From Bog-877 sp049518775 (GTDB lineage: Bacteria; Chloroflexota; Dormibacteria; Aeolococcales; Bog-877): a stretch of 29,498 nucleotides of DNA. The stretch is taken from assembly GCA_049518775.1 (NCBI GenBank), contig JBEKRL010000019.1:1-29498 (forward strand). Reading direction: 5' to 3'. A model generated the notes under the pieces. The model searched no databases. It was given only the letters and a program-made list of their open reading frames with translations, and was not told the origin of the DNA. This document shows, in pieces, positions 23,910-29,498 of the stretch. A program made the translations under genes and the position numbers. The stretch's first letter is position 1. The number at the start of each line of letters is the position of its first letter.

Positions 23910-24686
23910 ATGGCCGATCAGGTGAAGCTGGAGCGGCGCGGGCGAGTGGCGTGGGTAACCATCGACCACCCTCCCGCCAACGCCCTCGGCCAGGCGATGC
24001 TGGACGGGCTCCGCGAGGCCTTCGCCGAGATCGAGGGGGACCGAACCCTGGGGGCGTCTGTGATCACGGGGGCCGGGGGCCGGTTCTTCGCGGCCGGGGC
24101 CGACATCGGCGAGTTCGCCAGCCAGGGCCTGGGGGTGGCCCGGGCCCAGATTGCGGACGGCCAGCGGCTCACCCTGGAGATGGAGCAGCAGCGCGTTCCC
24201 ATCGTCGCCGCGATCAATGGGCTCGCCCTGGGAGCCGGCCTGGAGCTGGCCATGGCCTGCGACATCCGGATCGCGAGCCGCACGGCCAAGCTGGGCCAAC
24301 CCGAGATCGCACTGGGGATCATCCCGGGCTGGGGCGGCACCCAAAGGCTGCCCCGGCTGGTGGGGAGAGGCCGGGCCCTGGAGATGCTCCTGTCCGGTGA
24401 GCAGCTGGACGCGAACCGGGCTCTTGAGATGGGTCTGGTCAACCGGGTGGTGGAGCCGGATCGGCTGGTGGACGAGGCTCAGGCCCTGGCGGAGCAACTG
24501 GCCGGCCGGGCACCCCTGGCGGTGGCGGCGATCAGGCGTGCGGTGGCCGCGGGTCTGGACCGGCCGCTGGAGGCGGGGCTCCTCGCCGAGCGCTCCGAGT
24601 TCGAAGCGGTGTCACGGACCGCCGACGCCCAGGAGGGGATCTCAGCCTTCGTGCACAAGCGCGCCCCGGAGTGGTCGGGGCACTGA
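23910..24686 (+). CDS. Enoyl-CoA hydratase (crotonase family)
   Basis: Adds water across 2-enoyl-CoA in fatty-acid beta-oxidation (258 aa). Oxyanion-hole segment AAGADIGEF at 61-69 and NGLALGAGLELAMACD at 103-118; both hydratase glutamates are present, E112 (LELAM) and E132 (QPEIALGIIPG). The retained Glu pair favours a hydratase over an isomerase or other crotonase. ATG 23910 has AAGGAGGTG just upstream. It precedes an EtfD/EMO-like oxidoreductase by about 280 bases, fitting a fatty-acid catabolic setting. Confidence 0.93.
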   Translation: MADQVKLERRGRVAWVTIDHPPANALGQAMLDGLREAFAEIEGDRTLGASVITGAGGRFFAAGADIGEFASQGLGVARAQIADGQRLTLEMEQQRVPIVAAINGLALGAGLELAMACDIRIASRTAKLGQPEIALGIIPGWGGTQRLPRLVGRGRALEMLLSGEQLDANRALEMGLVNRVVEPDRLVDEAQALAEQLAGRAPLAVAAIRRAVAAGLDRPLEAGLLAERSEFEAVSRTADAQEGISAFVHKRAPEWSGH

Positions 24687-24951
24687 CGGCAGCGGCAGCC
24701 AGCTCCGGCCTTGGCGAAGTCTTCGTCAGCTTTGGAGCGTCCGGCGGCCGGCAGCACCTGGTTCTGGGACGGGGGAGTCTCATCAGCCCGGCGCGCATCC
24801 TCCTCGGGGCCTGGCAAGGTTCGACTCCGTCAGGCGCACAGCTGGGATCCGTTCCCCGACCCGGATCTCGGCCTACGACCTGATCCGGGGGCCTCTGAGT
24901 GGAGCTGGGGAGCCTTTGCGTCCATCTCGGGTCCCCCCGCCCCACGGTCCA

Positions 24952-24957
24952 TACCAT
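24952..24957 (+). promoter_or_regulatory. Candidate -10 element for a leaderless small-gene transcript
   Basis: TACCAT ends seven bases before GTG 24965, with no Shine-Dalgarno between. No -35 is evident. The interval 24687-24951 otherwise shows no gene. Confidence 0.35.
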
Positions 24958-24964
24958 TGGCCGG

Positions 24965-25153
24965 GTGAGCCAGCAGCGGTCGGGTGGAGAGCCGGCCCCC
25001 GCGGAAGACCCCAACCTCTGCGTGGGCGGCGCCCGCCAGCGCAGGGGTCCCTTCTGGATCGACGAGCCCCGCTGGTACTGGGTCCTGGCGGGGCTCACCT
25101 TCCTGTTGGGGGCGGCCCTCTTCCTGCTCGCGGTGGGGTTCGACCGCCCGTGA
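24965..25153 (+). CDS. Small single-pass membrane protein upstream of EtfD/EMO-like gene
   Basis: A 62-residue peptide: hydrophilic N-terminus with one Cys (PNLCVGGARQRRG), the segment FWIDEPRWYW and one membrane helix (about 40-58, VLAGLTFLLGAALFLLAVG). Its stop overlaps the next gene's GTG (GTGA), so translation is coupled and the product may be a small subunit or assembly partner of the oxidoreductase. The frame extends upstream to 24899; GTG 24965 is preferred because of the -10-like element and because upstream residues look random. No family recognised. Confidence 0.65.
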   Translation: MSQQRSGGEPAPAEDPNLCVGGARQRRGPFWIDEPRWYWVLAGLTFLLGAALFLLAVGFDRP

Positions 25154-27177
25154 ACTGGCTCAGCCCAGTCGCGCTTCTGCTGCTGGTCGCAGGCTCCGGG
25201 TACCTGTTCCTGCGCCGGCTGGGCCCGCTGCTGCTCTCGATGCGGGCGGCTCAGCCGGACCCTCGCGCCGATCATCCGGGCCAGCGGCTCTGGGGGGTGG
25301 TTGCCTTCGTGCTGGGCCAGCGCCGGCTCTTGCGCTGGCCCTTCAGCGGACTCGCCCACGTCCTCATCTTCTGGGGCTTCGTGGTCCTCAACCTGGAGAT
25401 CCTGGAGGCAGGGCTGGAGGCGCTCGTCCCGCCCCTCAACCTGGAGCAGCAGTTCTGGTGGGGCCCCATCGCCTTCGCTCAGGACCTGTTCGCGGTGGCC
25501 GTGCTCACCGGGCTGGCGGTGGCGGCGCTCAACCGCTACCTGCTCCGGCCCCCGCGGTTGCGGGACAGCGACCAGCGGGACGCCACCGTCGTCCTGGTGC
25601 TGATCGCGCTGGTGATCGTCACCCAGCTCGGTCTCTACTCCACTCAGATCGCGGCCGGCGCCGATCACCTCGTGAACCTGCGGCCGGTCTCGGCCGCGGT
25701 GGCCCAGCTCTTTCGCGGGGTGCACGGCGAGGGGATCAGGGCGTGGCACGAGCTCTTCCTCTGGGCCCATCTGGGGCTGGTTGCCGGCTTCGGGGTCTAC
25801 CTGGCCAACAGCAAGCACCTCCACATCGTCACCTCCGTCCCCAACGTCCTCTTCCGCAGCCTGGAGCCGGCCGGCCGGCATCTCCCCCTGCTGGATATCG
25901 AGCACGCTGAGCACTTCGGCCTCGCCCAGGTGGACCAGCTCACCTGGAAGCAGGAGCTGGACCTGGCCACCTGCACCGAGTGCGGACGCTGCCAGACCCA
26001 CTGCCCCGCCTTCAACACCGGCCAGCCGCTCTCACCCGAGCGCTTCATCACCGACCTTCGCGACGGTTGGTACGCGCACGCCCGAGGCCAGGCGCCGCCG
26101 CCCAGCTACTGGATGAGGCAGGAGGGGGCTGCCGCGGCCCGGCCGCCCCAGGCCGGGCAGCTGCTGGACTGGAGCGTGCTGGAGGAGACGCTCTGGGCCT
26201 GCACCACCTGCGGCGCCTGCGTCGACGAATGCCCGGTCCTGATCGAGCACGTCCCCGCGATCGTGGGGATGCGCCGCAGTCTGGTGCTGGAGGAGTCGCG
26301 GCTGCCCAAGGGCGCCCGCTCGGCCCTGGAGTCCCTGGAGCAGCGCGGCAACCCCTTTGGGATGGCAGCGGAGTCTCGGATGCGTTGGGCCGAGGGACTG
26401 GAGGTGCCGCTCCTTGCCGACCACCCCGACGCCGAGTACCTCTACTGGGTTGGGTGCGCCACCGCCTTCGACGAGTCGAACTGGCCGACCGCCCGGGCCA
26501 CCGTGGCAATCCTCAGGGCGGCTCAGGTCAGCTTCGCCGTGCTCGGAGAGGAGGAGATCTGCAACGGCGACCCCGCTCGACGGCTCGGCAACGAGTACCT
26601 GTTCCAGACTCAGGCCCAGGAGGTGGTTCGGCGGCTGGAAGCCCGCAGGGTCCGCAAGGTCATCGCCAGCTGCCCCCACTGCTTCAACACCCTGGCCAGG
26701 GAATACCCGGACCTGGGTGGCAGCTACGAGGTGATCCATCACACCCAGCTCCTCGCCCGGCTCGTGGACGAGGGCAGGATTCGTCTGCGCGAAGGCGCCC
26801 AGGGGCGGGTCCTCACCTACCACGACCCCTGCTATCTAGGGCGCTGGAACGAGGAGTATGAGGCTCCCCGCCGGCTGCTGGAGGCGATCCCCGGAGCCAG
26901 GCTGGTGGAGATGAAGCGCCACCGCAACGAGGCCATGTGCTGTGGCGCCGGCGGGGGGCGGCTCTGGACCGAGGGGGAGCGGGGGGAACGGGTCAACCGG
27001 GTGCGGGTCCGGCAGGCCCAGGCGACCGGGGCCGGTACCGCAGCGGTCGCCTGCCCCTTCTGCGCCATCATGTTCAGCGAGGGGATCACTTCGCAGCAGC
27101 TCCCGATCGAGAGCCGGGATATCGCGGTCCTGGTGGCGGAGTCGATGGGGCTGGAGTACCTGCCCGCCGGCGACTGA
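25150..27177 (+). CDS. Membrane Fe-S oxidoreductase, EtfD/EMO-type (ETF:menaquinone oxidoreductase candidate)
   Basis: A 675-residue fusion of a NarI-like membrane domain and a HdrD-like Fe-S part. Five hydrophobic segments (about 3-22, 66-86, 107-131, 145-165, 200-220) carry His70, His200, His207 and His223/225, candidate heme-b ligands. Two 4Fe-4S motifs follow, CTECGRCQTHCP from C275 and CTTCGACVDECP from C351, then two CCG-type domains: the first with VGCATAFDE and SCPHCFN, the second with DPCYLGR, CCGAGGG (C597-C598) and CPFC. This layout is that of EMO and mycobacterial EtfD, which pass electrons from acyl-CoA dehydrogenases via ETF to menaquinone. The nearby hydratase supports that role; no etfAB is in view. 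GTG 25150 overlaps the small upstream gene; the frame is open far upstream but inside the hydratase in another frame. Other Hdr-like roles, such as lactate oxidation, remain possible. Confidence 0.9.
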   Translation: MNWLSPVALLLLVAGSGYLFLRRLGPLLLSMRAAQPDPRADHPGQRLWGVVAFVLGQRRLLRWPFSGLAHVLIFWGFVVLNLEILEAGLEALVPPLNLEQQFWWGPIAFAQDLFAVAVLTGLAVAALNRYLLRPPRLRDSDQRDATVVLVLIALVIVTQLGLYSTQIAAGADHLVNLRPVSAAVAQLFRGVHGEGIRAWHELFLWAHLGLVAGFGVYLANSKHLHIVTSVPNVLFRSLEPAGRHLPLLDIEHAEHFGLAQVDQLTWKQELDLATCTECGRCQTHCPAFNTGQPLSPERFITDLRDGWYAHARGQAPPPSYWMRQEGAAAARPPQAGQLLDWSVLEETLWACTTCGACVDECPVLIEHVPAIVGMRRSLVLEESRLPKGARSALESLEQRGNPFGMAAESRMRWAEGLEVPLLADHPDAEYLYWVGCATAFDESNWPTARATVAILRAAQVSFAVLGEEEICNGDPARRLGNEYLFQTQAQEVVRRLEARRVRKVIASCPHCFNTLAREYPDLGGSYEVIHHTQLLARLVDEGRIRLREGAQGRVLTYHDPCYLGRWNEEYEAPRRLLEAIPGARLVEMKRHRNEAMCCGAGGGRLWTEGERGERVNRVRVRQAQATGAGTAAVACPFCAIMFSEGITSQQLPIESRDIAVLVAESMGLEYLPAGD

Positions 27178-27190
27178 GTCCTGAGGACTC
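27176..27190. terminator. Possible hairpin at the end of the EtfD/EMO-like gene
   Basis: GAGTCC-TGA-GGACTC is a perfect 6-bp stem overlapping the stop codon, without a T run. Weak evidence for termination. Confidence 0.3.
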
Positions 27191-27423
27191 GCTGGCAGTC
27201 GCTCTTGCCCCGCTGGGCCCAGGCTCGCCGCCCGAGACCGTTAGTCGAATGGGGCAGACTCCCGACTTGAGATCGCGCTCACTTCGGGCTGAGATCGCCG
27301 CCAGCGCTCTGACACACACGTTGACACACGAAAGGCGCCGTGATGGGGGCGTGAACAGACGGTCCCGCGGAACGGGTAGCTTGTCCAATCCCCTCAGGGG
27401 CGCAGGTGTCTACAGACATATGG
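27191..27423. other. Intergenic stretch before the solute-binding protein promoter
   Basis: No gene is supported. A short direct repeat, GACACACACG / TTGACACACG, occurs at about 27311-27330. The base composition begins to fall toward that of the following gene. Confidence 0.3.
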
Positions 27424-27452
27424 TTGACAGTAGGTCACAAGCCCGGTAGCAT
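27424..27452 (+). promoter_or_regulatory. Sigma-70-type promoter for the solute-binding protein gene
   Basis: TTGACA (27424-27429) is perfect, followed after exactly 17 bases by TAGCAT (27447-27452, four of six). Transcription would begin near 27459, giving a leader of about 80 bases before ATG 27539. Confidence 0.65.
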
Positions 27453-27538
27453 GGCGGACCGCCGGTCGCTGCTTACAGCAGACCGGTCCCACGAGGTGAC
27501 TTCCAGTGCCGGGCCATGAAGTGGGGAGGACATGTGCC

Positions 27539-29341
27539 ATGAGGCTCCTTCGAGTCTGTCTCTGTTTCGCCCTGGCGACCGTCGTGCTCGGAGGGTCGGC
27601 GCTGACTGCCGCAGCCAAAGAGCCGACCTCCCCGATCACGTTCGCATTGCCACCGGGAAGCACACCGAACTACATCTTCCCCCTCATGAACCCGGTTGCT
27701 GCGTCCAACGCGAACATCTTTGACCTTCAGTACCAGCTATATCGTCCGCTCTATTGGTTCGGAATCGACGGCCGACCTTCGGTCAACTTCAGACTGTCTC
27801 TTGGCAAGCCTCCCACCTACTCGAACGGTGGTCGCACGGTAACCATTGAACTGAATCATTACCTCTGGTCTGACGGAGTCCCAGTCACTAACCGTGACGT
27901 AGAGTTCTGGATGAACATGGTGATCGCGAACAAGGACAATTGGTACGGCTACACGCCCGGAGCGTTTCCGGACAACGTCTCGGGAATGAACTTCCCCGCG
28001 AATACGCCTAACCAGTTCAGTATCACCTTCAACAAGGCATACAATCACACTTGGGTCCTATCTAACGAACTCAGCCAGATCATTCCCATGCCGCAACATG
28101 CTTGGGACAAGACGTCAAGCCGTGGGACAGTCAACGACTACGACACGACCACGTCTGGGGCGATTCAGGTCTACCAATTCTTGGATGGCCAATCAACCAC
28201 CCTGTCAACCTACGCCACCAACCCTCTGTGGAGCGTCGTAGACGGCCCTTGGAAGGTAGCGGCTTATGCGTCTTCGACCGGGTATACCGAGTTTGTGCGC
28301 AACGACAAGTACACGGGACCGGGGAAGCCCCAAATCAAGTACTTCGCGGAACTGCCTTTCACCAGCGACACTTCCGAGTTCGATGCCCTGCGGGCCGGGT
28401 CACTCGACTACGGCTACCTCCCAATCGAGGACCTAGATGAGACGGCGGTCCTTGCTAAGCTCGGATACAAACTTCACCCCTGGAGCGTTTGGGGTATCAA
28501 TTACATTCTTGACAATTTCACCAACCCACAAGTCGGTCCCTTGTTCAAACAACTGTACTTCCGACAGGCGTTGCAACGTTTGGTCAACCAGCCAGAGATG
28601 ATCAAGTCGATTCTCCACGGTGAGGGTTACCCAACGTATGGCCCTGTCCCACTTCGTCCGACCAGCGCCTATGTAACGACGGATGAGACTCATAACCTCT
28701 ACCACTACAACGTCGGAATCGCTAAGAACCTGCTGGCGAGTCATGGTTGGAAGGTGCGCCCTGATGGAGTTGATACGTGTATCCGGCCTGGAACCGCGGC
28801 AATAGACTGCGGTGCTGGAATCAAGCAGGGCAAGGTACTGGAGTTTACCCTCCAGTACACGACTGGTTCGGCCGTCTTCTCGGCGATGATGCAAGTGGTA
28901 CGGTCGGCATGGTCGCTGGCAGGGATCGGCGTCACTCTAGATCCGAGCGCACCGTCCCAGGTATTCTCGGAGTTGAGTCCGTGCCAACCGACAACAGGTT
29001 TCGGGTGTCACTGGCAGCTCATCAGTTACGGTAGTTTTGGTCACTCATATACGTACTCACCAAACTTCTACCCGACTGGCGACGAAATCTTCGCTACGGG
29101 GTCAGGTTCCGACTTCAACGGCTACAGCAATCCGACCGCCGACAAGTACATTCGGGCGACGTATGTTCAGCCCGGGCTCGCCCCGCTCTTTCAGTACGAG
29201 AACTACCTCGCCAAGCAGCTTCCCGTGATCTGGCTTCCAAATTTCTACTCCCAGCTCTCGGAGATCAAGAGCTCGCTTCACGGTACGTTGCCTCAGGACC
29301 CCAACCTCAATATCTACCCGCAGTACTGGACCGATTCCTGA
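27539..29341 (+). CDS. Extracellular solute-binding protein family 5 (peptide/nickel/oligopeptide type)
   Basis: Secreted receptor of DppA/OppA-type ABC importers (600 aa). Residues 1-26 form a Sec signal peptide (MRLLRVCLCFALATVVLGGS, cleavage likely after ALTAAA). SBP_bac_5 features follow: NIFDLQYQLYRPLYW, LNHYLWSDGVPVTNRDVEFW, LPIEDLDET and FRQALQRLVNQPEMIKSILH. There is no lipobox Cys at the cleavage site, unusual for a Gram-positive-type binding protein, so it may be released or held otherwise. ATG 27539 has GGGGAGG about ten bases upstream. No permease or ATPase gene follows; a terminator and an IS end do. G+C is clearly lower than in neighbours (29/60 and 33/60 in two sampled lines against 44/60 in tdh), suggesting transfer. 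Confidence 0.9.
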   Translation: MRLLRVCLCFALATVVLGGSALTAAAKEPTSPITFALPPGSTPNYIFPLMNPVAASNANIFDLQYQLYRPLYWFGIDGRPSVNFRLSLGKPPTYSNGGRTVTIELNHYLWSDGVPVTNRDVEFWMNMVIANKDNWYGYTPGAFPDNVSGMNFPANTPNQFSITFNKAYNHTWVLSNELSQIIPMPQHAWDKTSSRGTVNDYDTTTSGAIQVYQFLDGQSTTLSTYATNPLWSVVDGPWKVAAYASSTGYTEFVRNDKYTGPGKPQIKYFAELPFTSDTSEFDALRAGSLDYGYLPIEDLDETAVLAKLGYKLHPWSVWGINYILDNFTNPQVGPLFKQLYFRQALQRLVNQPEMIKSILHGEGYPTYGPVPLRPTSAYVTTDETHNLYHYNVGIAKNLLASHGWKVRPDGVDTCIRPGTAAIDCGAGIKQGKVLEFTLQYTTGSAVFSAMMQVVRSAWSLAGIGVTLDPSAPSQVFSELSPCQPTTGFGCHWQLISYGSFGHSYTYSPNFYPTGDEIFATGSGSDFNGYSNPTADKYIRATYVQPGLAPLFQYENYLAKQLPVIWLPNFYSQLSEIKSSLHGTLPQDPNLNIYPQYWTDS

Positions 29342-29352
29342 TCCGCTGACTG

Positions 29353-29380
29353 CTAGAGCCGAGCGTCGGCTCGGCTCTAG
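29353..29380. terminator. Strong hairpin between the solute-binding protein gene and the IS gene
   Basis: A perfect 12-bp stem (CTAGAGCCGAGC / GCTCGGCTCTAG) with a GTCG loop begins twelve bases after the stop at 29341. It separates two convergent genes, so it may act in both directions. No long T run is present on either side. Confidence 0.65.
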
Positions 29381-29396
29381 GTCCCATAGGGTTTTG

Positions 29397-29498
29397 TCAA
29401 GCCCGGTAGCTGGGGTCGAAAGGCTGGCCGTTGCGCCAGACTCCCCAGACCAGGCTCAGCGACTTGCTCATGCAGTGCCCGAGGGCGTTCATCTTCGA
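29397..29498 (-). CDS. Probable IS110/IS116-type transposase, C-terminal end only
   Basis: The minus strand is open from the window edge to TGA 29397, encoding 33 residues: KMNALGHCMSKSLSLVWGVW then RNGQPFDPSYRA. A helix of 'KxxxAxxxxxLxxVxGVxRxGxxFDP' ending the protein is typical of the C-terminus of IS110/IS116/IS902 transposases. The rest lies outside the window, so catalytic residues cannot be seen. The family call is moderate; that it is a coding 3' end is more certain. IS110 elements lack long terminal repeats, so the element's end cannot be placed. Confidence 0.5.
   Translation of the reverse strand, partial: SKMNALGHCMSKSLSLVWGVWRNGQPFDPSYRA

Noticed and set aside
24818..24828. GGTTCGACTCC resembling a tRNA T-loop
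   Set aside because: The flanking five bases do not pair as a T-stem and no acceptor, D or anticodon arm can be folded from the 55 bases upstream.
24151..25149. Thousand-residue open frame fused upstream of the EtfD/EMO-like protein
   Set aside because: Its first third is the out-of-frame shadow of the enoyl-CoA hydratase; the family N-terminus begins at GTG 25150.
27438..29410. Shared 13-mer CAAGCCCGGTAGC at 27438-27450 and 29398-29410
   Set aside because: In a 29-kb window several 13-base matches are expected by chance; flanks differ at once, so it is not taken as an IS boundary or target duplication.

Overview
The window is high-GC bacterial DNA. Most genes look close to 70% G+C by eye, and GTG or TTG start codons are common. 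Gene content (split three-gene proton-translocating transhydrogenase, B12-dependent class II ribonucleotide reductase, threonine dehydrogenase/KBL pair, membrane Fe-S oxidoreductase of the EtfD/EMO type, candidate leaderless GTG promoters) suggests an aerobic or facultative Gram-positive-type Terrabacteria member (Dormibacterota, Chloroflexota or Actinomycetota). Sequence reading alone cannot settle the phylum. No rRNA, convincing tRNA, CRISPR array or phage module was seen.

Layout. (1) 1-512: right end of an IS3-family insertion sequence with its terminal repeat, then a gene-poor stretch. (2) 946-3128: NatAB-like ABC-2 exporter pair. (3) 3406-6327: pntAA-pntAB-pntB transhydrogenase operon, which exchanges reducing equivalents between NAD(H) and NADP(H) using the proton gradient. 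(4) 6328-9516: decayed zone with a remnant of a probable NmrA-like gene, an intact dps-perR-like oxidative-stress operon (minus strand) behind an ideal sigma-70 promoter with two palindromes, an isoprenylcysteine methyltransferase-like gene broken by one in-frame amber codon, and a degenerate DNA-methyltransferase start. (5) 9517-12248: minus-strand DUF1801 protein, M20 peptidase/deacylase and PH-like small protein. (6) 12653-15700: nrdJ with terminator, strong RBS and an upstream inverted repeat. (7) 16123-19861: stand-alone Lrp/AsnC ligand-binding (RAM) protein, divergent from a compact operon tdh-kbl-ECF sigma-membrane protein. (8) 19956-22436: galU, a small unknown protein, a PHP phosphoesterase that apparently uses a CTG start, and a proline/threonine-rich membrane-anchored protein. 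(9) 22631-23853: minus-strand coiled-coil protein plus coaE, coupled by a TTGA overlap. (10) 23910-27177: enoyl-CoA hydratase, a 62-residue membrane peptide and the EtfD/EMO-like oxidoreductase, which together fit beta-oxidation feeding the quinone pool. (11) 27424-29498: an orphan peptide-type solute-binding protein of visibly lower G+C with its own promoter and terminator, then the 3' end of a probable IS110-type transposase.

Nothing here is certainly an undescribed system. The best candidates for follow-up are the tdh-kbl-sigma-membrane protein operon, the dps-perR promoter/operator, the small membrane partner before the EtfD/EMO-like protein, repeated TANNNT-spacer-GTG leaderless starts, and the foreign-looking solute-binding protein island.
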